Origin: Zingiber officinale
Taxonomy: Eukaryota > Streptophyta > Magnoliopsida > Zingiberales > Zingiberaceae
NCBI RefSeq assembly: GCF_018446385.1
Contig: NC_055991.1
Location: forward strand, 118,215,794-118,279,793
DNA length: 64,000 nt
Reading direction: 5' to 3'
Positions 56,236 through 64,000 of the stretch are shown here, piece after piece. The position numbers and the translations under genes were made by a program. A model generated the notes under the pieces. The model saw only the letters and a program-made list of their open reading frames with translations, searched no databases and was not told the DNA's origin. Numbering within the stretch: the first letter of the stretch is position 1; each line of letters opens with the position of its first letter.

Positions 56236-59200
56236 TTGCTCATCCCGTTCCCTGGAGTGGTGGTCGACGATCGCCCTCATCCGATAGGTGGCAGAGAACT
56301 CATGAAGCCGATCGGACGCAAGCTGACAGGCGAAAACAACAGACTCCCGATCGGCATCGCTCTCCGAGGCGGGAGAATCGCCGAATGTCTAGAGAACGGT
56401 CCCGACCGTCCGCTCGGGAAGAAGAAAATAGAAGTAATACTTCCCGAGGCGAGATCAACATTATTGCTGGCGTGCCGACCGGAGGCGAGCGTCCGACAGC
56501 TCCAGATCCATGCGGTCGGCTGCAGCCAGGAACGGGCAAGTGGACCCGAAATCAGTTTCGGACCTCGGAACTTGGAAGGAGTTGAAGTCCCCCACGACGA
56601 TGCTCTTCTCATCAAAGCGGTAATAGCCAATTACACTATTCACCGCGTTTTTATTGACACAGGAAGCTTGGTCAATATCATATTCAAAAAGGCATTCGAT
56701 CAACTGCAAATTGATTGAGCCGAGCTGCTGCCCATGACAACCCCCCTTTACGGGTTTACTGGCAATGAAGTTCAGCCGGTCGGACAGATCCGGCTGGCTA
56801 TATCACTTGGAGAGGAGCCGCTCAGAAGAACACGTACTGCAAACTTCGTCGTGGTGGATTCTCCCTCGGCATACAACGTCATATTGGGGCGACCAGCTCT
56901 CAGTGAATTCCGAGCGGCCGTGTCCACCTTCCACCAGAAGATCAAGTTCCCCGTAGAGGACAAAGTGGGAGAAGTACGAGGGGATCAACTGGCAGCTCGG
57001 CGATGTTACGTCGAGATGGTCCGAGCAGAATCCAACGCCGCTCGGAAGACGCCCCGGATCGAGGTGAACGCTATCACTGAAAAGCCACCCTCTTTGATTT
57101 ATGAAGAAAAAGAGGAAGTGTAAATTCACCCGACCCGATCGGAGGCCACAACATTCATCGCGTCCGATCTGGAGGTGGACCAGAAGGAGGAAGTGATCCA
57201 ATGCCTCCAGAGAAACCATGATGTCTTCGTCTGGGCGACGCATGAGCTGCCCAGAATTTCACCAAGTATAGCGCAGCATGAGCTCCATGTCCGACCGGAT
57301 TCTCGGCCGGTGAAGCAGAGAAAGAGGGATTTCAGCGCCGAACAGAATGCCATCATCCGAGCGGAGGTGGAGAAACTCATGGAGGCCGGCCACATACGCG
57401 AGGTCCAATTCTCGAGATGGTTGGCGAACGTGGTGCTTGTCTCCAAGCCCGGCAATAAGTGGAGAGTGTGCATCGATTTCCGGGACCTTAACAAGGCGTG
57501 CCCAAAGGATTTTTATCCCCTGCCCCGGATCGATCAACTGGTGGACTCGATGGCCGGCTGCGAGCTGATATGTATGCTCGACGCTTACCAAGGCTATTTT
57601 CAAGTGTCGCTCGCCCGAGAAGATCAAGAAAAAGTAATCTTCGTTACGGCCGACGGCACCTACTGCTATAATGTCATGCCGTTTGGACTAAAGAACGCAG
57701 GAGCCACTTACCAACGCTTGATGAACAAAGTGTTCAAGGAGCAGATCGGGCAAAATCTGGAAGTATATGTGGACGACATTCTCATCAAGTCTGTCCGAGC
57801 AGCCGATCTCTCGGAAGACATGGAGGAGACTTTCCGAGCGCTAAGAAGGTATGGAGTTAAACTAAATCCCCTGAAATGTCTGTTCGGGGCAAAAGGAGGG
57901 CGTTTCCTGGATTATATAGTGACCGAGCGGGGTATCGAAGTAAATCCCAGCAAGGTGAAAGCTTTACAAGATATGCCGCCTCCAAGAAATCTGAGGGAAG
58001 TGCAGCGCTTGACAGGTCGGATAACAGCATTGTCTAGATTCATCTCGAAGACCGCCGATCGGAGTCTCCCATTTTTCAAAATCTTGCGCAAGGCCACCAA
58101 GTTTCATTGGGACGAAGAATGCGATCGGGCGTGCGAAGATCTGAAGACATATTTGAATTCTCTTCCGGTACTAGCCAAACCAGCTGCGGGTGAGCCACTT
58201 TGTATCTACTTATCTTCAACTGAACAAGCCATCGGCTCGGCATTAGTAAGGCCGAGCGGAGAAGAGCCTGTGTATTTTCTGAGCCATATTTTAAAAGATG
58301 CTGAATCTCGCTACACTGGGCTCGAGAAACTGGCTTTCGCTTTGGTCCTCGCCGCTCGGCGCCTCCGTCCTTATTTCTTGGCTCATACTATCATCGTCCG
58401 GACGAATAGCCCATTGGGAAGAGTGCTGTTGAATCCCGAAGCGTCCGGACGGCTCATTAAATGGACGATGGAGTTAAGCGAATTCCACATCCAATACCGG
58501 CCCCGGTCGGCAATAAAGGCGCAGTCCTTGGCGAATTTTGTTACCGAAGTACAAAGGTCATAACTCAAAGCCATGTGGAAGATATTTGTGGACGGATCGG
58601 CCACTCGGCTCGGGAGCGGTATTGGTGTATTATTGCTTTCTCCCCAAGAAGAAAAGATGCATATATCCGTCCGGCTTGATTATAGAGCTACGAATAATGA
58701 AGCAGAGTATGAAGCCCTTATAGCCGGCTTATAGGCCGCCCGACATGTAGGGGCCGGACGGGTGACGCTACATTCAGACTCCCAATTGGTCGCTTAACAA
58801 CTCTCAGGCTCTTTTGAAATCAACAACGCTCGGCTCAAGCTTTACGCTCAAGCCTTCGAGAGACTCAAGGCCGACTTCAGAGAGGTTATTATCCAGAAGA
58901 TACCCCGAGCGGAGAACCAAGCGGCTGATGAGTTAGCAAAACTCGCAAACTCAATAACGCCGATCGCCATCCAGCAACCAGTCGAACAAGTATCTTTGGT
59001 GGCGCACGTCGACCGGATGGAGGGCCTCTTGTTCCCAAGCGATTGGCGGACACCCATCATGAAGTTTCTCCGCTCGGATGCTACACCGTCTGATCGGGAT
59101 GAGGCCCAGCTACTGAGGAGGAGAGCCGGTCGGTTCACGTTCATTGGAGACCAACTGTACAAGAAGGCTTTCTCTCGCCCGCTGTTGAAATGCGTGAGCT

Positions 59201-60270
59201 CGGAAGACGCGGCGTACATCCTCCAAGAAGTGCATCAAGGATCCTGCGGAGGGCATCCGGGCGGACGATCGCTGGCTAAGAAGATCCTGTTGGCCGGATA
59301 CTTTTGGCCAACTTTACAAGCAGACGCCGCTCGGGCTGTCGCGATGTGCCTTTCTTGCCAAAAGTATCACAATTTCTCTCATCGACCGGCGGAAGAAATG
59401 AAGGCAGCTACTGTGTCTTGTCTGTTAGACCAATGGGGAATGGATATTGTGGGTCCGTTTCCTATGGCGACCGGACAGCGAAAATTTTTATTGGTGGCGG
59501 TCGATTATTTCTCCAGGTGGGTGGAGGCCGAGCCGATAGCCAAGATCACCGAGCAGATGGTCAAGAAATTTATCTGGCAACATATCATCTGCCGGTTCGG
59601 TATCCCCCGCCTACTCGTCTCCGACAACAGGCGGCAATTCGTGGGAAAGTTGCTCGAAGATTGGTGCAAAAGCTATGGCATCGAGCAACACTTCACGTCC
59701 GTGGCGTATCCCCAAAGTAACGGTCAAGCCGAAGTAGCCAATCGGGAAATTTTTCGTATTTTGCGCGCTCGGCTCGACCATTTGGGAGGAAGTTGGGTGG
59801 ATGAAGTGCCGGGCGTTCTGTGGGCCATCCGGACTACCCCAAAGGAAGGAACGGGTGTCACGCCTTTCCATCTGGTGTACGGCGGCGAAGCGGTGATTCC
59901 TGTTGAAGTCGGCGTCGATTTCGCCCGGATCCAGAATTATGATGATGGCAATGCCGAGCGTAGGAACATGGAGCTAGATTTGGTTGACGAGGAGCGAGCC
60001 AAGGCATCCGTCCGGCTGATGGCGTACCGGCAACGGATGAAGCAAAACTACAACCGGCATGTCATCCCTAGGTCTTTTCAGGTCGGCGACCTTGTCTGGA
60101 AGAAAGTGAAGTCGGTCGGCGACGTCCGCAAGCTAGAAGCTCTTTGGGTGGGCCCCTTTAAAATCATCGAAAAGCTCCGCTCGAACGCTTATTATTTGGA
60201 AGACGAAGATGGGCGGCAGCTGGATCGGCCGTGGAGAGCGAATCATCTCCAGCCTTATCGAGCTGGGTGA
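56236..60270 (+). pseudogene. Tat-type Pol: protease, RT, RNase H, second RNase H, integrase; five stops
   Basis: One continuous frame to 60270. Protease near 56590-56900 (DTGS at 56658). RT from about 57250 with VCIDFRDLNKACPKDFYPLP, a LDAYQGYFQV block and YVDD at 57766-57777. First RNase H about 58190-58560. Second, archaeal-like RNase H about 58575-58950 (FVDGSA, NNEAEYEAL, HSDSQLV). Integrase with an HHCC-like part (59227-59370, GHPGGR, CLSCQKY), then Asp in MDIVG, Asp in SDN and Glu in GQAEVANRE, ending near a DLVWKK...NAYYLED tail. Stops at 56716, 57121, 58561, 58732 and 58795 make it inactive; no frameshift is needed across about 3.7 kb, so decay is recent. SDNRRQF carries Arg where Gly is usual. 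Confidence 0.93.
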
Positions 60271-60374
60271 AAGGTGCACTGATGTAACTCATTTTTGTGT
60301 ATATTTTGGTCGCCCATGTCCTTATAATGCAGGAAGCAAAAATGATTCAAAGGATGGCTAATGTGTTCGCCGAG

Positions 60375-61170
60375 CGGCTGTGTTAAAGTTAGCCTTTAAG
60401 ACCGTCGAGCTCCGACGTTAAAAATCGAGAGACGAGCCGGCGTCTATAAACCTGCCGAGCGGAAGACCGTCGAGCTCCGACGTTAAAAATCGAGAGACGA
60501 GCCGGCGTCTATAAATCCTCCGAGCGGAAGACCGTCGAGCTCCGACGTTAAATATCGAGAGACGAGCCGGCGTCAATCCGAGCGGAAGACCGCCGAGCTC
60601 CGACGTTAAATATCGAGAGACGAGCCGCCTATAAACTCGCTGAGCGAAGACCGCCGAGTCCGACGTTAAAATCGAGACGAGCCGTGGTCTATAAACCGCC
60701 GAGCGGAAGACCGCCGAGCTCCGACGTTAAAATCGAGACGAGCCGGCCTATAAATCCTCTCGAAGCGAAGACCGCCGAGCTCCTGCTAAAATCGAGACAA
60801 GAAGGCGTTATAAACCGCTGAAGCGAAGACCGTCGAGCTCCGACGTTAAAAATCGAGAGACGAGCCGGCGTCTATAAACCTGCCGAGCGGAAGACCGTCG
60901 AGCTCCGACGTTAAATATCGAGAGACGAGCCGGCGTCTATAAACCTGCCGAGCGGAAGACCGTCGAGCTCCGACGTTAAAAATCGAGAGACGAGCCGGCG
61001 TCTATAAACCTGCCGAGCGGAAGACCGTCGATCTCCGACGTTAAAAATCGAGAGACGAGCCAGCGTCTATAAACCTGCCGAGCGGAAGACCGTCGAGCTC
61101 CGACATTAAAAATCGAGAGACGGATCGTCGTCTATAAACCTTCCGACCGGATGGTAGTCGAGTTCCGACG
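60375..61170 (+). repeat. 65-bp tandem array downstream of integrase
   Basis: About 12 copies; the unit carries gaccgtcgagctccgacgtt then aaatcgagagacgagccggc and a tataaa motif. Starts at 60401, 60466 and 60531 show an exact 65-bp step; middle copies (60590-60830) have small deletions. The core gtcgagctccgac is nearly palindromic. Tandem arrays in this place are known from Retand-type elements. Confidence 0.88.
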
Positions 61171-61511
61171 ATAAAATTCGATGTTAAAAGACGGCCAACC
61201 GGAGCCTGTAAGGCCGTCGGACGAATGGCTATCTGCATGGTCCTCGGTTAAAAGGGCCGAACTGTGATCGGGCCAACTGTAATAGCGAGAATGAAGCCAT
61301 CGTATGGTCGGGCGGCTCCTTTACAAAATGTACTTTGATGTGGGAAAATTATGACCGAAACGAAAGTTAGAGATTGGACGCTGGTCGAGCAAACAAATAA
61401 CAAAAGAAAATTCATTCACGCCAAGCGGCGGACAGGCAAAATTTATAATATTTGCCCCGAGCGTCAAGCATACAGAAGATCGTAGATACTTGAAAGAAAC
61501 CTCACAGACCC

Positions 61512-63718
61512 TCATTCACAGTCATCAAAATTAAAAAGAGAGTCGGGGATGGAGCCCATCATGGTCGCTAGATCTTCGAGAGGGACGGACAGCTCGGCAG
61601 GTATGTGGCCCTTGGTCTTCATATAGTCCACCGCCACTTTGATCGCCTCTTCAAAAGTTAAGGACAGCTTGTCGCTGAACTTTTCACCAAATTCATCCGA
61701 GCGGACGAATGCTCTGCGCACTTCCGTCAACCGACCGGGCTCCCCATCTTGATATTCTTTAAGAGTTGCTCCGGAAGCGTCAAGGGCCGCTTGGAGATCT
61801 GTCAAAGCTCCTTCCGCTTTAACTGATCGGCCGAGCGGCCCTCCCGTTCAGTCTTCAGCAAGGCGTCCAAGTCCTTCACCCCGCTGCTCTAACCCCCGGT
61901 TCTCTACCTTTATCATATCCATGTCATCGATGGCTTTAAGCTTCCAGGTGGTCGCAGTCTTTATTTCCTTGTCCCGCTGCTTGACCAAGGCTTCGAGGCG
62001 GGCCACTTCGCTCGTCAAGCCGGAAGACTTACCCCGTTCGGCTTCCAGCAACCTTTTGGCCTTCTCCAGAGCGGTCGTCGATTGTCTGCTTTCTCCCGCG
62101 GCTTTGAGCTTTTTCAGCTCGTCCTCCAGCTCGGCCAGTCGATTGCTGATGGCAATATGCTCCACTCAGTTCTGCGAACGGATATGAACAAGTTAGAAAC
62201 TGCGAACGGATCCAAAATAACCAACAAAGCAAAAGAACATACCCCGGTCGCCTGTTGTAAATTGCTGTCGCCGTGCTGACTAGGAGTCATCATGGCAATT
62301 CAGAGCCGAGCATCCTCCCAGGCTTTGGCAAGAGGACCCGTAAGGGTAATCTGCTGCTCGGGGACCACTGGCCGATCAGCAGCCGCCATGTATTCCTCCG
62401 ACGGAAGACGCAGGACAGTCTTTATCAATCTCGGGCCGCTCGGATCACCCTGCGACGCAGCGGCCTTACCGGACGGCTCACCGGTGGAGGAAGAAGGAAG
62501 GTCGCCCAATCGCCTGAGACGTCGCATGGTTCGGGGAGGACTGGAGGGCGGCATTTCAGAGGTAGCCCTTGGAGAGCCGCGCGGCGTGGGGGTACTCTCT
62601 ATAGAGACCGTCCCGGATAGCACTGGAGCTTCTTCGCCCCGCTCGGACTGCGATTCATCAGATGGAGTTGGTTGAGATGCTGGCTCTGGCCGTCTGCGCT
62701 TTCGAGTTGCCAGGGGAACGTCGTCGGCCGAACGACCCTCTACCTCGACTTGAGTAGAAGGCTCTAGATCGCCCGCGGCCTCGCCGAGAGAGGCAGGAGC
62801 GTCTAAGGCTTCGGAAGCACCCTGAGTCCCCTCATCTTCTCCGCCGGCCGGATCAGCTGAGGCCAAGTTCCGTTAGGCGACCTCCTTATTCTTGGCCGCC
62901 TCTATCTCAGCGGCTCTCAGTTTCAGCCGCTCGGTAGCCTTGGCGCGCCACATGACTTCAGCTGCAGAAGCAAAGAATAAATCAGTTAGAACAAAAGAAA
63001 CGGGAAGATAAGAGAACTTACTCATGCTGCAAGGCAGATCGGCTGGGATAGAAGACAAGCCGAATAGATGCAGTACTCCCGGAAGGAGCAGCTTGTCGAT
63101 GTGATATCGCTGGCCGACCAGCCGGTCGGCTGCATGAAGGTAGGCCGGATCGCCCCTGAACTTGCCAAGCTCCGGTTGCGCTGGCATCGCCGTTTGCCAT
63201 TTGATGCGAAAGGTCGGTGGCTCGGGGAAACACACGTAGAAAAAGTGCTCTTTCCAATGTTTGTTGGAGCTTGGCATGTTATCAAAAAGGACGAAACCTA
63301 TCCTAGATTGGAAAACAAAAGTACCCCATTCGGCTTGCTTAGGGTAGTAAAAGTAGTGAAAAATTTTGGAGTTTAGGGGAATGTTGTTCAGTTTAAACAG
63401 AACTATCACCCCGCTCAGCAGCCTGACGGAATTCAGAACTAGTTGGCCGAGCGGGATGCGAAAGTAGTTGCAAACTTGCAAGAAAAACTTATGGGGTGGA
63501 AAGCGTAGCCCGACCAAAAATTGGTCTCGGAAGAAAAAAACGGTGCCGGGCGGCGGTTCATGGGGCCGGTCGGCCGGTGTGGCTAATACTATGTGGTGGT
63601 CGGAAGGGATGTCATAAGTCCGAGCGAGGCGCAGCGCGTCCTCCTCGTCAAACCGGCTCTCCATGGTCGTGTACCAGAGACCAGGAGTGCCGCCGGTTGA
63701 ATGTGAGGTACTAGTCAT
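61512..63718 (-). pseudogene. Antisense ORF of the Tat element (gypsy-type putative transposase domain protein), broken
   Basis: From ATG 63718 (MTSTSHSTGGTPGLWYT) the frame covers a globular part (about 280 residues: DIPSDHHIVLATPADRPHEP, LVGLRFPPHKFFLQVCNYF, LFDNMPSSNKHWKEHFFYV), which is the Pfam-style putative gypsy-type transposon domain common in plant genomes. A TAA at 62873-62875 interrupts the frame, which then continues as a Pro/Ser/Glu-rich linker to about 62245, where a GT donor (gtatgttc) suggests an intron. A coiled coil (62165-61848) and a C-terminal piece (61805-61512) follow in shifted frames. Such antisense frames between integrase and the 3' LTR are known in the Tat clade; function is unknown. 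Another ATG at 63769 is possible. Confidence 0.78.
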
Positions 63719-63769
63719 GGTGTAGGGCAGGGAACGAACGTGGAATGAAAGGAAAAGGAAATAAAGCAA

Positions 63770-64000
63770 GGAAAGAAGAGGGCAGAATGATAGAGACGAC
63801 TAACAGGAAGAAAAGGAGGGAGGAAGCGATGAAAAGAAAGGCTTACAAGCAAAAGGATGGTCGCAAGGGGCTTCGGGTCGTCGGAGAAGCGAGGTTGCCG
63901 GAGAAGAAAGGAGCGGTGAGGCGTCGAGGATCGATGAAGTTGAAATGCGACGAAGAGGAGAAATCGCGAGCTTTACAATGACGGCCGCGAGCAGCTTCCA
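63770..64000. other. Purine-rich internal DNA of the Tat element
   Basis: Purine-rich plus strand (gaagaggagaaa-type text). It is the upstream side of the antisense ORF. The 3' LTR is not reached. Confidence 0.4.

Larger units (their letters stand above)
52492..64000 (+). mobile_element. Ty3/gypsy Tat/Retand-lineage element, 3' end outside the window
   Basis: Order: 5' LTR (52492-55103, interrupted), PBS (55107), gag, protease, RT, RNase H, a second RNase H, integrase (to 60270), a 65-bp tandem array, and an antisense ORF (63718-61512). The second RNase H after the normal one, the tandem array and the antisense frame are known traits of the Tat clade. The 5' LTR begins TGATCCGG directly at the PPT of the copia remnant. 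The 3' LTR is not in the window. Confidence 0.92.

Noticed and set aside
60375-61170. Regular repeats resembling a CRISPR array
   Set aside because: There are no unique spacers; it is a head-to-tail 65-bp array in a plant retrotransposon.
62292-62675. Plus-strand open frames over 61.9-63.7 kb
   Set aside because: They are shadows of the antisense ORF; the minus frame carries the recognisable domain.

Overview
This is plant nuclear DNA. Three host loci with spliced genes sit in a sea of nested retrotransposons, SINEs and MITEs, and nothing bacterial or organellar is visible. Very GC-rich first exons against AT-rich introns (for example 12375-12688 and 13310-13637) and the mix of transposon families suggest a commelinid monocot, perhaps Zingiberales. 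That placement is inference only.

Host genes. (1) On the minus strand, a five-exon chloroplast-type glutaredoxin GRXS12 (9208-12688) and, just upstream in the same direction, a two-exon coiled-coil protein of unknown function (12992-13637). (2) On the plus strand, a 13-exon ALG3 gene (24397-31297) for the ER mannosyltransferase that starts lumenal extension of the N-glycan precursor; its introns host a SINE and an 8-bp-TSD hAT-type MITE. (3) On the plus strand, a broken nucleobase-ascorbate transporter (NAT) gene fragment (34601-49806) whose third preserved exon is split by a 13.8 kb nested insertion.

Mobile DNA by region. 1-3119: end of a minus-strand Sirevirus-like (Ty1/copia) gag element with an intact gag frame running off the window. 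3120-9207: AT-rich, decayed LTR-like and SINE pieces. 13638-24396: decayed LTR and Ty3/gypsy pieces, a LTR with a hairpin array, a hAT transposase pseudogene and two SINEs. 35637-49392: a non-coding LTR element (LARD-like, Ty3/gypsy Tat-type ends) in the NAT exon, which itself carries a complete gag-only Sirevirus-like element (40588-47268, TSD TTTGA). 50110-52491: older remnant of the same copia group. 52492-64000: Ty3/gypsy Tat/Retand-lineage element with gag, protease, RT, RNase H, a second RNase H, integrase, a 65-bp tandem array and an antisense ORF. Its 5' LTR is interrupted by a solo LTR (TSD TATAC), and the element runs off the right edge.

Most unusual signal. The U3 regions of several LTR families carry ordered arrays of hairpin modules. 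A fairly constant core (GGTC...GACC then usually GGA) is enclosed by 6-9 bp arms that differ from module to module yet pair with their own partner. A second array of GATCGGTC/GACCGATC palindromes with compensated flanking pairs follows, and a 15-bp inverted repeat closes a branched structure over the PPT/U3 junction. This looks like selection on fold rather than on sequence.
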